Shown: one piece after another, positions 7,864 through 16,859 of the stretch
Layout of the letters: each line of letters opens with the position of its first letter
How positions within the stretch are numbered: the first letter of the stretch is position 1
Assembly (NCBI RefSeq): GCF_013912065.1
Contig: NZ_JACESA010000003.1
Location: 1-64,000, forward strand
Source: Brevundimonas sp.
Lineage (GTDB): Bacteria; Pseudomonadota; Alphaproteobacteria; Caulobacterales; Caulobacteraceae
Length of the DNA stretch: 64,000 nucleotides
Reading direction: 5' to 3'
Made by a program: the position numbers and the translations under genes
The notes under the pieces: generated by a model
Seen by the model: the letters and a program-made list of their open reading frames with translations, nothing else
What the model was told of the DNA's origin: nothing
Databases searched by the model: none

Positions 7864-8720
7864 GCCGGACCTTGCCCGATCTGCTGATCGAGCCGGTCGT
7901 GCGCCTGGCCCTGGCCGAGGATCTGGGCCGGGCCGGAGACGTGACGGCCCAGGCCTGTATCCCTGAGGGGGCGCGGATGAAGGCGGCCTTTGTCGCAAGG
8001 AAGCCGGGCGTGCTGGCGGGGATCGATTGCGTGCGGCTGGCGGTGCTGGCCCTGGACCCGAAGGCCTCGGTCGATCTGCGGCTGAGCGATGGCGCCGCCT
8101 TCGAGGCAGGGGCCGTGCTGGCGGTGGTCGAGGCCGACGCCCGCGCCTTCCTGTCGGCCGAGCGGACGGCGTTGAACCTGGTCGGGCGGCTGAGCGGCGT
8201 GGCGACCCTGACGCGGGCCTATGTCGAGGCGGTCGCCGGGACGAAGGCGCGCATCGCCGATACCCGCAAGACCACGCCGGGCCTGCGGGCGCTGGAGAAA
8301 CATGCGGTGGCGTGCGGGGGCGGGATGAACCATCGCTTCGGCCTGGATGACGCCATCCTGATCAAGGACAACCACGTCGCCGTCTGCGGCGGGGTCGCCG
8401 AGGCCGTGCGTCGCGCCAGGGCCTTCGCCCCCCATCTGATGAAGGTCGAGGTCGAGGTCGATGGGCTGGATCAGCTGGACGACGTCCTGGCCCTGATCGA
8501 CGAGGGGGTGGCGCCGGACGTGGTCATGCTGGACAATTTCAGCCTGGACGACCTGCGCGCCGCCGTCGCGCGCGTCGCCGGGCGGATCACGCTGGAGGCC
8601 TCGGGCGGGGTCGATCTGACGACGGTGCGCGGCATAGCCGGGACCGGGGTCGATGTGATCTCGGTCGGCGCCCTGACCCATTCGGCCCCAGTGCTGGACA
8701 TCGGCCTGGATGCGCTGTGA
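7860..8720 (+). CDS. nadC: Nicotinate-nucleotide diphosphorylase (carboxylating)
   Basis: A 286-residue quinolinate phosphoribosyltransferase that turns quinolinate and PRPP into nicotinate mononucleotide, completing the module begun by NadB and NadA. Recognisable motifs are ERTALNLVGRLSGVATLT, ARIADTRKTTPGLRALEKHAV (a PRPP/quinolinate-binding arginine and lysine cluster), NHRFGLDDAILIKDNH, and the C-terminal LEASGGVDLTTVRGIAGTGVDVISVGALTHS. The start overlaps the nadB stop by ATGA. A weak stem-loop near 8733 lies between this gene and the convergent hydrolase gene. Confidence 0.96.
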   Translation: MSRTLPDLLIEPVVRLALAEDLGRAGDVTAQACIPEGARMKAAFVARKPGVLAGIDCVRLAVLALDPKASVDLRLSDGAAFEAGAVLAVVEADARAFLSAERTALNLVGRLSGVATLTRAYVEAVAGTKARIADTRKTTPGLRALEKHAVACGGGMNHRFGLDDAILIKDNHVAVCGGVAEAVRRARAFAPHLMKVEVEVDGLDQLDDVLALIDEGVAPDVVMLDNFSLDDLRAAVARVAGRITLEASGGVDLTTVRGIAGTGVDVISVGALTHSAPVLDIGLDAL

Positions 8721-8746
8721 CCGGGCCGATGTCTGATCGGTTCTGA

Positions 8747-9925
8747 TCAGGCCGGTTTGGCGGCGTCCGCGGCTTCGGGCTTGCCGGAGATGGCGGCCGA
8801 GGCGGCGTCGGCGGTCGTGACCGGGCGCGCGGTGCGGACCGGGGCCTCGACCGGCCGGGCGGCCGGGCGAGCGGTCGACTGGATCGCAGCCGGAGCGCGG
8901 GGCGCGGTCGCCTCGGGCTGGGCCGGGGCGGGGGCTTCCGGAGCCGACAGGCCTTCCTGGGCCAGGACCAGCGAATAGGCCACGGCCTGTCCCGCCTGCC
9001 GTGCAGCCTCGACCGGGTTCAGGCCCGCCTGGATCAGGCGCGGCTGATCATTGGCCGTCGAGGGGCTGGCGGCGTAGGTGAAGGATGCGCTGGAGCCCGA
9101 ACGACCGCCGAAGCGGTAGAAGAGGTGGCTGCCGACCTGATTCACGCGGATCAGCGAGTTGCGCCAGGTGGGCGATACGCCGGTCGTGTGGAAATGGGTG
9201 GCGTTGCCGACGCCGGCATAGACCGAGCCCGACAGGGCGCCCGATGCGATGGTCCGGGCGCGGTTCCAGGCGGCCTGGTTCACCCGGCCGCGCATCGCGC
9301 CGTTGCAAGTGAACGAGAACTGGCAGCCGGTGCGGCGGGCGGCGCCCTGATAGACGACGCCGCAGATGGTCTTGGGGAAGGCCGGGTGACGGACGCGGTT
9401 CAGCACCACCTGGGCCACGGCCTGCATGCCGGACCGGCCTTCGCCGCGGGCTTCGTAATAGACGACCTGGGTCAGGCAATCGAGATCGCGGCTGGCGTCG
9501 AGCGCGTGATCCATGCGGAACGGCTTGGCGCCGACGGGCGTGGTCAGATTGGCGCGACGCAGGTTGGGATCGCGGTTGTCGCTCAACTGGTCCAGACGGG
9601 CGGCCAGGAGTTCGGCCTGGCGGTCGCGCTGAGCGGACCCGGCGCTGGTATAGGGATCGTGTCGGCGAGCGATCGACAGGGCGCTGGCGTCCAGGCCGCC
9701 GGCGGCGGCCGAGAGGGCTTCTTCGGTGAAACCGGCGGCGGTGGCACCCTGAATCCGTTCGGCCTGGGCGTGCAGCGTCGTCGCGCGCGCCATGGTCCCG
9801 CCCAGATAGGCGCCGCCGATCGCCAGTCCCACCAGACCGCCAAAGGCCGCTGCGGCCGTCATGGGCTTGATTTTAGCCACACGATCGGCGCGCGAAACGG
9901 CGCGCGTCTGCGAGGAATGCGACAA
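8747..9925 (-). CDS. SleB-like cell wall hydrolase (Hydrolase_2 family), paralogue 1
   Basis: A 392-residue envelope protein. A short basic N-terminus and one membrane segment (AAAAFGGLVGLAIGGAYLGG) precede a periplasmic region. The hydrolase domain runs from about residue 150 to 270 with DCLTQVVYYEARGEG (the Glu is the expected catalytic residue), AVAQVVLNRVRHPAFPKTICGVVYQ, GCQFSFTCNG and GNATHFHTTG. A Pro/Ala-rich tail of about 100 residues follows. The family cleaves peptidoglycan as a lytic transglycosylase or glucosaminidase. I chose the TTG at 9925 because AGGA lies 8 bases before it; the frame stays open to a GTG at 10024. It is convergent with nadC and has a paralogue at 15664. Confidence 0.83.
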   Translation of the reverse strand: MSHSSQTRAVSRADRVAKIKPMTAAAAFGGLVGLAIGGAYLGGTMARATTLHAQAERIQGATAAGFTEEALSAAAGGLDASALSIARRHDPYTSAGSAQRDRQAELLAARLDQLSDNRDPNLRRANLTTPVGAKPFRMDHALDASRDLDCLTQVVYYEARGEGRSGMQAVAQVVLNRVRHPAFPKTICGVVYQGAARRTGCQFSFTCNGAMRGRVNQAAWNRARTIASGALSGSVYAGVGNATHFHTTGVSPTWRNSLIRVNQVGSHLFYRFGGRSGSSASFTYAASPSTANDQPRLIQAGLNPVEAARQAGQAVAYSLVLAQEGLSAPEAPAPAQPEATAPRAPAAIQSTARPAARPVEAPVRTARPVTTADAASAAISGKPEAADAAKPA

Positions 9926-10024
9926 CGAGTTAGTCCTGTTCAGCAGGGCGAGAAACGCTGCCCCCGGGTAGTTTCGCCTGCGGGGCGACTCTGACGGTCG
10001 CGTTCCGGCCTGCGATCGACGCAC

Positions 10025-10318
10025 GGCTCATTCAGCCCTGACATCGACGAGGGGGCTGTATAGCGAAGTTTGTGACCCGAATGTGGCTGATTCGCAAGCG
10101 GGCGGTTAAGGGTTCGAAAGGATTAGGTATTTTTGCTGTAACGCAGGGCGGCCGTGACAATCCGACGGGATGCCGGAAAGTCTATGACGGGAATACTGTA
10201 TTCAGTTGCATCATATCTTAATTGTCGGCTGTCACAATCCAGGACATCAGCTAAACGGCAGGGCGGCGTCTGTTTACGGGGCAGCCTCGGCGCGTATTCG
10301 CAACTTGGCTGACGATAG
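10025..10318. other. Intergenic region between the divergent hydrolase and lipoprotein genes
   Basis: No gene is supported. The stretch is less GC-rich than its surroundings, with ATTAGGTATTTTTGCTG near 10122-10138 and an AT-rich patch near 10195-10225, so it probably holds promoter elements for the hydrolase gene. GTGACAATCC (10154) and GTCACAATCC (10231) are near-copies. An open frame crossing 10206-10787 has no family features and runs over the lipoprotein gene out of frame. Confidence 0.4.
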
Positions 10319-10343
10319 GGAACCTGAAGGGCGACGCAGCGTT
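10319..10343 (+). promoter_or_regulatory. Sigma-EcfG-type (general stress response) promoter
   Basis: GGAAC at 10319-10323 and CGTT at 10340-10343 are separated by 16 bases, matching the alphaproteobacterial general-stress consensus GGAAC-N16/17-CGTT. The expected transcription start near 10350 leaves a leader of about 20 bases containing the GGAGGAAG ribosome site of the small lipoprotein gene. The match and spacing are seen; use by SigT/EcfG is inference from known consensus. Confidence 0.6.
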
Positions 10344-10369
10344 CAAGCTCCACCTTTGGAGGAAGTCAC

Positions 10370-10555
10370 ATGTCGCGCATCATCGTCACGACGTTTGCGG
10401 TCGCTGGAGCCCTGGCCCTGGCCGCCTGCGGAACCACTATCGAACAGAAGGCCGCCAGCGGCGCGGTCGCCGGGGCCGTGGTCGGCGGACCTGTGGGCGC
10501 CGCAGTGGGCGGAGCCGCCGGAACCGCCGTCGGCCAGGCTCAGAAACCGAACTAG
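10370..10555 (+). CDS. Small glycine-zipper lipoprotein
   Basis: A 61-residue precursor with a lipoprotein signal: IIVTTFAVAGALALAAC, with Cys20 as the lipidation site (lipobox LAAC). The mature part is GTTIEQKAAS followed by a Gly/Ala/Val-rich stretch with regularly spaced glycines (AGAVVGGPVGAAVGGAAG), a glycine-zipper pattern typical of small proteins that associate with membranes. A strong GGAGGAAG ribosome site precedes the ATG. It is a single-gene unit behind a sigma-EcfG-type promoter, so it is likely made under general stress. The biochemical role is unknown; it recalls entericidin-sized lipoproteins, but no homology is claimed. Confidence 0.85.
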   Translation: MSRIIVTTFAVAGALALAACGTTIEQKAASGAVAGAVVGGPVGAAVGGAAGTAVGQAQKPN

Positions 10556-10574
10556 GCCCGGCCTAGGCAAGCCA

Positions 10575-10598
10575 GCGCCCTTGCACCAGCGAGGGCGC
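10575..10598 (+). terminator. Possible stem-loop terminator after the lipoprotein gene
   Basis: Inverted repeat GCGCCCT (10575-10581) / AGGGCGC (10592-10598), 20 bases after the stop codon, with a 10-base loop. There is no T-run after it, so termination is uncertain. Confidence 0.3.
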
Positions 10599-10796
10599 GA
10601 CCTATCTGCATCACTGGCCGGACGATGCGTGCAATCAGCACGCCAAACTCACGGTCTGCCCGATTTCGCCGCGCTGAACCTTGCTTTTGGCGCGCTTATC
10701 GGCTTTGTGCCCCCCGCTTCGGGACGTGCTTTTTCGTCGCCGCCCGACCCCCGATGGCCGCCCCTGGCCGATCACAAGGAACCCTGACGCTTTCGC

Positions 10797-11153
10797 ATGA
10801 AAGATCTGAAGACCGGATTTACCGACCGCCTGACCGCCCAGCAGGACGCCAAAAAGGCCCTGCTCGCCAAATTCAAGCCGAAGGCCGCCGCCCCCGACCC
10901 CGAATTCGAACGCCTTGCCGAAAAGCGCGCCGCCGAAAAGGAAGCCCTGCGTCAGCAACATGAGCTGGCCAAGGCCGAACAGCGCCGTGAGAAGGCCGAG
11001 AAGGAGGCCGCCCGCATGGCCGCCGACCTGGCCGCCCAGGAAGAGATCGACGCCGAGAAGCGCGCCGATCGCAAGGCGCGCAAGCAATTGACCAAGGAAG
11101 AGCAGAAGGCCAAGCGGGACGCCCGCTACGCCGCCCGCAAGGCGCGCCGCTAA
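10797..11153 (+). CDS. DUF6481 family protein
   Basis: A 118-residue, highly charged, mostly helical protein. The N-terminus (KTGFTDRLTAQQDAKKALLAKFK) matches the DUF6481 pattern of an FxDR-like motif followed by AKKALLxKF. The remainder is a long Lys/Arg/Glu/Ala coiled coil ending in a basic tail (QKAKRDARYAARKARR). The family has no assigned function; the basic ends suggest nucleic-acid or ribosome association, which is only a guess. It is a single gene followed by a strong terminator. Confidence 0.75.
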   Translation: MKDLKTGFTDRLTAQQDAKKALLAKFKPKAAAPDPEFERLAEKRAAEKEALRQQHELAKAEQRREKAEKEAARMAADLAAQEEIDAEKRADRKARKQLTKEEQKAKRDARYAARKARR

Positions 11154-11177
11154 GCGGCAAGCCCTTCATCGAGATTG

Positions 11178-11210
11178 GCGCGTCGCGGTCTCCGCGGCGC
11201 GCTTTTCTTT
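11178..11210 (+). terminator. Rho-independent terminator after the DUF6481 gene
   Basis: An 11-bp stem (11178-11188 with 11192-11202, one T-G pair in the middle) and a TCT loop, followed by TTTTCTTT. Confidence 0.85.
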
Positions 11211-11237
11211 GTCTGGTCCTGTCCCGGCTGCCAGGGA

Positions 11238-14200
11238 CTATTCAGCAGGAAGGGCGGACCGTCCGTCGATGACGCCGCGCAGCTGTTCCGTCGAATAGGG
11301 TTTGCGCAGGAAGGGCCAGGGCGTGTCGGCCAGAACCTGGTCCACGTCGTCGCCGACATAGCCCGAGGTGAGCGCGATACGCATGTCCGGCCAGGTCTTG
11401 GCCGCCTCGCGAGCCAGTTCCACACCGCTCATGCCGCCCGGCATGACGACATCGGTCAGCATCACGTCGAAGCGGGCGGCCCGCAGCGCCTTCAGGGCGT
11501 CGGGTCCGCTCTCGGCCAGCTCCACCTCCAGGCCGAAACCCGTCAGGATGTCGAGAGCCACGGCCGCGACGCTGGCGTCGTCTTCGACCAGCAGCATGCG
11601 GCTGCCCTTGGCGAATGGAATATCGGCCGCCGCCGGCGGGGCCGCGGCGACGGTCGCCTCCTGGGCGGCGAGCGGCGGCAGATAGAGGCGGATCTCGGAT
11701 CCACGTCCGACCGTCGAGGCGATATGAACGCCGCCGCCGGATTGGCGCGCGAAGCCATAGACCTGACTGAGGCCCAGACCGGTGCCCTTGCCGATCGCCT
11801 TTGTCGTGAAGAAGGGTTCGAAGACACGGTCGATCACATCCGGCGGCATGCCCGAGCCGTTGTCCGACACGGTGACGCAGACATAGTCGCCGGGCGTGAG
11901 CTCGGGAACCTGTCCCGGCTCCACCGAACAGGCCATGGTCTGGACCGTGATCCGGGCGCCCTCGCGGACCTGCCCGTCGAGAACCCTGGATGACCCGGCG
12001 GTGACGTCGCCCAAGGCGTCTCGGGCGTTGACGACCAGATTCAACAGAGCGGCTTCGAACTGGGCGGCGTCGACGTTCACGCGCGCGCCGCCGCGCTTCA
12101 GCTTGACCTTGAAATCGACGGCCTCGCCGACGGCGCGGCGCAGAAGGGGCAGGCCCTCGCGGATCAGTCCGTTCAGGTCGATGGCCTCGGGCCGCAGGGC
12201 CTGACGACGGGAGAAGGCCAGCAACTGGTGGGTCAGGCTCTCGCCCCGACGGGCGGCGGCCAGGGCGGCCTCGCCCAGCTTCTTCTTCTTGGCGGGATCG
12301 TCCGAGCGCAGGATGATGTCCAGGGCCCCAATGACGACGGTGAGCAGGTTGTTGAAGTCGTGCGCCACCCCGCCGGTCAGGCGGCCGACGGCCTCCATCC
12401 GCTGGGCGTGCATCAGATGGGCCTCGGCGGCGTCTTTTTCGGTCAGGGCCTCGGCGACCCGTTCTTCGAGCAGTTCGTTGATGCGTTTGAGATCGTCTTC
12501 CGCCCGCTTGGCGTCGGTGACGTCGAGGCTGGCGCCGACATAGCCCTGGAAGGCGCCGGCGGCGTCGAAACGGGGCACGCCCTCGGTGCGGATCCAGCGC
12601 AGGCCCAGCGTCGGATGATTGACCCGGGTCAGGGCCTCAAACCGATCACGCGCCTCGAAGGCGCGCATGAAGGCGGCGTCGAACACGGTTTCGTCGTCGG
12701 GATGGATCAGCCTGCGCCAGGCGTCGGCCAGCTCGCGGTTCGAACGGATGCCGCAGAAGATGCGATAGCGCCTGTTGGCGAAGACCATCCGGGCCGTGGC
12801 GTCGGTCATCCAGATCAGGGCCGGGGCGCTGTCGGCGACGGTGCGGAAGCGAACCTCCGATTCCGTCAGGCGGGCCTGGGCCTCGCGCATGTCGGTGACG
12901 TCGAAGGCGACCCCGACGAAACCCACGACCTCGGACCCGGTCAGGCGAGGGCGGGAAAAGGACTTCAGCCAGCGCCATTCGCCGTCATGGCGACGATAGC
13001 GAGCTTCCAGCGAGAAGGGTTCGCCCGTGGCCTCGCCGGCCAGGGATTCCCGCAGAATGCGGTCGTGGTCATCGGGGTGCAGGGCCGAGCGCCAGTCCGC
13101 GGACCGGGCGGCCTCGTAGTCTGCCCCGAAGAACTCGACGTAGGATTGGTTGACGAAGGCGCGTTCGCGGTCCTGGCGCGTGACCCAGATCAGCACCGGG
13201 GCGGTGTCGGCGATGGCGCGGAACCTCTCCTCGCTTTCGCGGGTCTCTATCTCGGCGCGGGCGCGTTCCACCTCGGTCCAGGTTCGGGCGGCGACCCCTT
13301 CGATCAGCCGGGCCTCGGCCTCGGTCCAATGGCGCGGCGCCGAAGCATGGACATAGAGGAAGGCGCGTAATCGGCCCGCGCGGATCAAGGGCGCGCGAAT
13401 CAGGGCGCGGGTGTGGATCGTATCGAAGGCCTCGGTGAAGTCGGCGGTGCGAGGATCGTCCCGCACGTCGTCGATCCGGATGGTGCGCCCTTGAGCGAGA
13501 TCTGCGATCAGCCCTTCGCCGAAGGACTCCAGGCCGATTTGTTTTCGGGCGTCGGCGCCGGCGACGGTCCACTCCTGGGTCACGAAAACCAGGCCCGTGT
13601 CCGGATCGACTTCACCATAGCCCACGCGGTCAGCCTGGATCAGGCGACCGAGGGAAGACTCGACCTCGACCATGATGCGCTCGGGGTCCGAAAGGTCGCG
13701 CAACCGGTCGCTGAGGCTGAGCAGGAAGGCCTGTTGACGTTCGGCCCTGGCGGCGGCTTCCACCGCCTCGCGGTTTTCGGTGACGTCGAAGGAAATGCCG
13801 GCGTAGCCGAGGAAGTCTCCGGTTCTGTCGAAACGCGGCTCGACGGCGACGCGCATCCACCGCCAAGTCCCGTCGTGACGTCGGAACCGAGCCTCGAACC
13901 CATAGGGGCGGCGTGCGGGTCGGGCCTCGGCCTGGGCGGCTTCAACCAGGGCATGATCATCGGGATGGATCGTCTGTTTCCACCCGTGTCCCGACAGGAC
14001 CTCGGCGTTCGCCCCGTAGAAGTCGGTCAGGGCGATGTTGGCGAACTCGACCGCGCCGTCGACATCGGTCAGCCAGATGGGAGAGGGGGCGGTGTCCGCC
14101 AGAAGGCGGAAACGGGTCTCGCTGTCGCGCAGGGCGGCTTCCGCGGCCCGCGCTTCTGTCACGTCGATATTGACGCCGATCATGCCCATGAACCGCCCCT

Positions 14201-14954
14201 CGGCGTTCAGACGCGGGCGGGCCTCGGTGCGCAGCACGCGCCATTCGCCGTCGTGGCGCCGGTGGCGTCCCTCGACCTCATAGGCGACGCCCTCCCTGTC
14301 GGCCTTCTGCTTGACCTTGATGACCCGCTCGCGGTCTTCGGGATGAAGAACGGTTTCGACGGAGAAATCCTGAAGGTCGACCAGCCCGCCCCAGAACAGG
14401 CGCTGGTCGTTGTTCAGGTGAACGACGGCGCCCGTCTCATCGGTCATCCAGAGCATGACGGGGGCCAGTTCGCTGATGATCTGCAGCCGCCCCTCGGTCT
14501 CGTCGACCCGCGCGTTAGACAGGGACAGGGCCGAGACGACCGAATCCAGTCGCGCCAGGGTCCGGCGTAGCGACGCGCCGACCCAGGTGCAAAACAGGCC
14601 GACGATGACGAAATTCACGGTGGCGACGGCGTTGAGGCCGGGGACCATCGGGGAGTCCGGCCCGCTGCTGAGCATGACCAGACACCAGCCGCCGATCAGC
14701 GCGGTCGCGACGGCCACGGCGCCGGACAACCTGCCGCCGGCCAGGGCCGCGAGGATGACGCCTGGCAACAGGATCATGAAGCCGGTGATCTCGCCGTAGA
14801 AGGCGGCGCCGGCAGCGCGCAGCAGCAGGGCGGCGCCCGCGCCGATCACGCCGATGAGGAGCCGGCTCCGAAGCGTTTCCGACTTCAGCCGGGCGAGCGC
14901 CAACAGGCCGCCGTCGGCATCCAGAAATCGTCTGAAGAACGCAACTGCGTTCAT
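11238..14954 (-). CDS. Hybrid sensor histidine kinase with multiple PAS and one GAF domain
   Basis: A 1238-residue membrane-anchored kinase. Residues about 30-140 hold several membrane helices. Next come two PAS/PAC units, a GAF domain ([23 protein letters not shown] region), two further PAS units, then the kinase core with phospho-acceptor H865 in [12 protein letters not shown]-box [11 protein letters not shown] and G-boxes [10 protein letters not shown] and [15 protein letters not shown]-terminal receiver (LLVEDDASV) carries the acceptor D1168 in TDVVMPGG. The repeated PAS units share HPDDxxxV and RRHDGEWRW segments, indicating internal duplication. The ATG at 14954 lies about 42 bases after the predicted start of a sigma-EcfG-type promoter, suggesting stress-induced synthesis. 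Signal and phosphorylation partner are unknown. Confidence 0.92.
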   Translation of the reverse strand: MNAVAFFRRFLDADGGLLALARLKSETLRSRLLIGVIGAGAALLLRAAGAAFYGEITGFMILLPGVILAALAGGRLSGAVAVATALIGGWCLVMLSSGPDSPMVPGLNAVATVNFVIVGLFCTWVGASLRRTLARLDSVVSALSLSNARVDETEGRLQIISELAPVMLWMTDETGAVVHLNNDQRLFWGGLVDLQDFSVETVLHPEDRERVIKVKQKADREGVAYEVEGRHRRHDGEWRVLRTEARPRLNAEGRFMGMIGVNIDVTEARAAEAALRDSETRFRLLADTAPSPIWLTDVDGAVEFANIALTDFYGANAEVLSGHGWKQTIHPDDHALVEAAQAEARPARRPYGFEARFRRHDGTWRWMRVAVEPRFDRTGDFLGYAGISFDVTENREAVEAAARAERQQAFLLSLSDRLRDLSDPERIMVEVESSLGRLIQADRVGYGEVDPDTGLVFVTQEWTVAGADARKQIGLESFGEGLIADLAQGRTIRIDDVRDDPRTADFTEAFDTIHTRALIRAPLIRAGRLRAFLYVHASAPRHWTEAEARLIEGVAARTWTEVERARAEIETRESEERFRAIADTAPVLIWVTRQDRERAFVNQSYVEFFGADYEAARSADWRSALHPDDHDRILRESLAGEATGEPFSLEARYRRHDGEWRWLKSFSRPRLTGSEVVGFVGVAFDVTDMREAQARLTESEVRFRTVADSAPALIWMTDATARMVFANRRYRIFCGIRSNRELADAWRRLIHPDDETVFDAAFMRAFEARDRFEALTRVNHPTLGLRWIRTEGVPRFDAAGAFQGYVGASLDVTDAKRAEDDLKRINELLEERVAEALTEKDAAEAHLMHAQRMEAVGRLTGGVAHDFNNLLTVVIGALDIILRSDDPAKKKKLGEAALAAARRGESLTHQLLAFSRRQALRPEAIDLNGLIREGLPLLRRAVGEAVDFKVKLKRGGARVNVDAAQFEAALLNLVVNARDALGDVTAGSSRVLDGQVREGARITVQTMACSVEPGQVPELTPGDYVCVTVSDNGSGMPPDVIDRVFEPFFTTKAIGKGTGLGLSQVYGFARQSGGGVHIASTVGRGSEIRLYLPPLAAQEATVAAAPPAAADIPFAKGSRMLLVEDDASVAAVALDILTGFGLEVELAESGPDALKALRAARFDVMLTDVVMPGGMSGVELAREAAKTWPDMRIALTSGYVGDDVDQVLADTPWPFLRKPYSTEQLRGVIDGRSALPAE

Positions 14955-15002
14955 GCTGCCCCGGCCCTCGCCACGCCAATCTAATGCAGCGCTTGGTGAT
15001 GC

Positions 15003-15027
15003 AACGCTTGTGCGTGATTCGCGTTCC
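15003..15027 (-). promoter_or_regulatory. Sigma-EcfG-type promoter of the hybrid kinase gene
   Basis: Read on the minus strand, GGAAC (15027-15023) and CGTT (15006-15003) are separated by exactly 16 bases. The predicted start near 14996 gives a leader of about 42 bases before the kinase ATG at 14954. It matches the general-stress consensus as well as the site at 10319-10343 does. Confidence 0.55.
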
Positions 15028-15087
15028 TTCCTGCCATACTCGGACGGGGCCCGTTCGACGTAAAGACATTCACTGATGGAGCGAAGC

Positions 15088-15567
15088 ATGACCGCAACGA
15101 TCGACACCGGCCTGTCTCAAGCCGAGCGCGGCGACGTCGCCGAACAATTGACACGTGTCCTGGCGGACGCTTACGCCGTCTATTTGAAGACCCACGGCTA
15201 TCACTGGAACGTGCGCGGCCCGGAATTCTTCGCCCTGCACAATCTGCTGGAGCAGCAATATCGCGATCAGTGGGAGGCGCTGGACGACATCGCCGAGCGC
15301 ATCCGGGCCCTGGGAGAATTCGCGCCTCAAGGCTATGGCACCTTCGCCAATCTCACCAGCATACGAGACGGGGATCCTGAAAAGGAGGCGCCGGAAATGT
15401 TGCGCGAACTGATGCGCGACCACGAGACCCTGATCGCTACAATGCGGTCGGCACTCGATGTCGCGGACAGCGACGGCGACGACGTCACCGTCGATCTGCT
15501 GACCCAACGCCTCGGCGCGCACGAGAAGTTCGCCTGGATGTTGCGTTCGACCCTGGGTGGCCGGTAA
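15088..15567 (+). CDS. dps: Dps family DNA-protecting ferritin-like protein
   Basis: A 159-residue subunit of the dodecameric iron-storage and DNA-protection protein, which oxidises ferrous iron with peroxide. The ferroxidase signature is complete: KTHGYHWNVRGPEFFALHNLLEQQY, then DQWEALDDIAERIRALG (His, Asp and Glu ligands shared between subunits). The ATG at 15088 is preferred over the one at 15076 because GGAG ends 6 bases before it. The gene is divergent from the stress-linked hybrid kinase and is followed by a hairpin terminator. I saw no EcfG box on its own strand. Confidence 0.94.
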   Translation: MTATIDTGLSQAERGDVAEQLTRVLADAYAVYLKTHGYHWNVRGPEFFALHNLLEQQYRDQWEALDDIAERIRALGEFAPQGYGTFANLTSIRDGDPEKEAPEMLRELMRDHETLIATMRSALDVADSDGDDVTVDLLTQRLGAHEKFAWMLRSTLGGR

Positions 15568-15619
15568 CGCGGTTCTCCGGCGCCTGAAAACCGCCCCGAA
15601 GTTCAGACATGTTCCTTAC

Positions 15620-15660
15620 AAGGCGACGTTCCGATGTTCGGAGCGTCGCCTTCTTGGATT
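15620..15660 (+). terminator. Hairpin terminator after dps
   Basis: A 9-bp stem AAGGCGACG (15620-15628) / CGTCGCCTT (15644-15652) with an inner 5-bp stem TCCGA/TCGGA, followed by a T-rich stretch (CTTGGATTT). Confidence 0.7.
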
Positions 15661-15663
15661 TGA

Positions 15664-16770
15664 ATGACGCTCACCCACTGGAAGACGATCTGGACGGCGC
15701 TGAAGCGCACGGCGGCGGCTCTGCCCGCGGCCGGCGCGGTGCTGGGCGTGGCCATGGCGGCCGGGTCGAGCGTGCGGCCCGATGTGGATCGCACCGCCGA
15801 GGCCGTGGCGCGGGCGACCGGCGGCGACCTGAGCGCTGATGGGATGGACGCGATCCAGCGCCGTCTGACGCCGTCGCAACTGGCCCTGGCGCAACGCCAT
15901 GATCCCAGCCTGCTGAAACAGGCGATGTTCACCAAGGATGCGCCGATCATGACGGCGGGCGCCCTGCGACCGGCGCGGCCTTTCGTGTTCCAGGGAACCG
16001 CCGAAGATCGTCGTCGCGCCCTGCGCTGCCTGACCCAGGCCGTCTATTTCGAGGCGGCGCTGGAGCCGGACGCCGGCCAGGCGGCCGTAGCCCAGGTGGT
16101 GCTGAACCGCGTCCGCGATCCCAACTACGCCGACACCGTGTGCGGGGTGGTGTTCGAGGGGGCGGAACGGATCACCGGCTGCCAGTTCAGCTTCACCTGC
16201 GACGGATCGTTGTCCCAGGCGCCGGTCGCCTGGGCGTGGGAGCGCGCGCGCAAGGTCGCCGAGAAGGCGCTGAACGGCGAGGTGGCGCGCGACGTGGGGA
16301 CCGCCACCCACTATCACGCCGACTATGTGAACCCCTGGTGGTCGCCAACGGTGGCCAGGGTGACCAAGATCGGCGCCCACGTCTTCTATCGCTGGAAGGG
16401 GATCTATGGCGAAACCGCCGCCTTCCGCGCCGTCTACAAGGGCCACGAGCCCCGGATAGACGAGGCGCGCTTCTCGAGGCCCCGTCCGGGCGTCCAGCCT
16501 GGTCAGGCGACCGGAGGCGCGGATCCCGACGCGGCGGTCGAGATCGCGGACGCCACGCCGCTCAAGACGGTCGAGATCGACGGACAGACACGCGTCGTCG
16601 GCGTCGCCAGCCTGGGCGGACGCCGCCTGCCCACCCATGACGAGGTGGCCGCCATCAACGCTCGCCTTCAGGCGTTGGAGCCGGCCAAGCCCACATCGCT
16701 CGCGACCGAAACCGCGCCGGAGGGCGTCGTGTCGATGCCGGTTGAAGAAGTCGGTCGGCCTTCGAATTAG
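15664..16770 (+). CDS. SleB-like cell wall hydrolase (Hydrolase_2 family), paralogue 2
   Basis: A 368-residue protein with an N-terminal membrane or signal segment (AAALPAAGAVLGVAMAAG) and the same catalytic domain as the gene at 8747: RCLTQAVYFEAALEPDAGQAAVAQVVLNRVRDPNYADTV, with Glu in YFEAA as the expected catalytic residue, then GCQFSFTCDG and GTATHYHADYV. The stretch before the domain also matches paralogue 1 (LALAQRHDP versus LSIARRHDP), so the two are full-length paralogues and not just shared domains. It probably acts on peptidoglycan in the periplasm. It starts 12 bases after the dps terminator stem. Confidence 0.85.
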   Translation: MTLTHWKTIWTALKRTAAALPAAGAVLGVAMAAGSSVRPDVDRTAEAVARATGGDLSADGMDAIQRRLTPSQLALAQRHDPSLLKQAMFTKDAPIMTAGALRPARPFVFQGTAEDRRRALRCLTQAVYFEAALEPDAGQAAVAQVVLNRVRDPNYADTVCGVVFEGAERITGCQFSFTCDGSLSQAPVAWAWERARKVAEKALNGEVARDVGTATHYHADYVNPWWSPTVARVTKIGAHVFYRWKGIYGETAAFRAVYKGHEPRIDEARFSRPRPGVQPGQATGGADPDAAVEIADATPLKTVEIDGQTRVVGVASLGGRRLPTHDEVAAINARLQALEPAKPTSLATETAPEGVVSMPVEEVGRPSN

Positions 16771-16859
16771 GTCCGGGCGCACATGCTGATTGCAACGCTT
16801 CGAAGGATCCGGGCATTTATGACGACGACCGGGCCGACCGGCCCAGAGAGGACGCCTGT

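Noticed and set aside
8727-8745. CTGATC/GATCAG hairpin between nadC and the hydrolase gene as a terminator
   Set aside because: A six-base stem with no T-run on either strand; too weak to call.
10206-10787. Plus-strand open frame over the small lipoprotein gene
   Set aside because: The lipoprotein in another frame has a strong ribosome site, a lipobox and a promoter; this frame has none of these.
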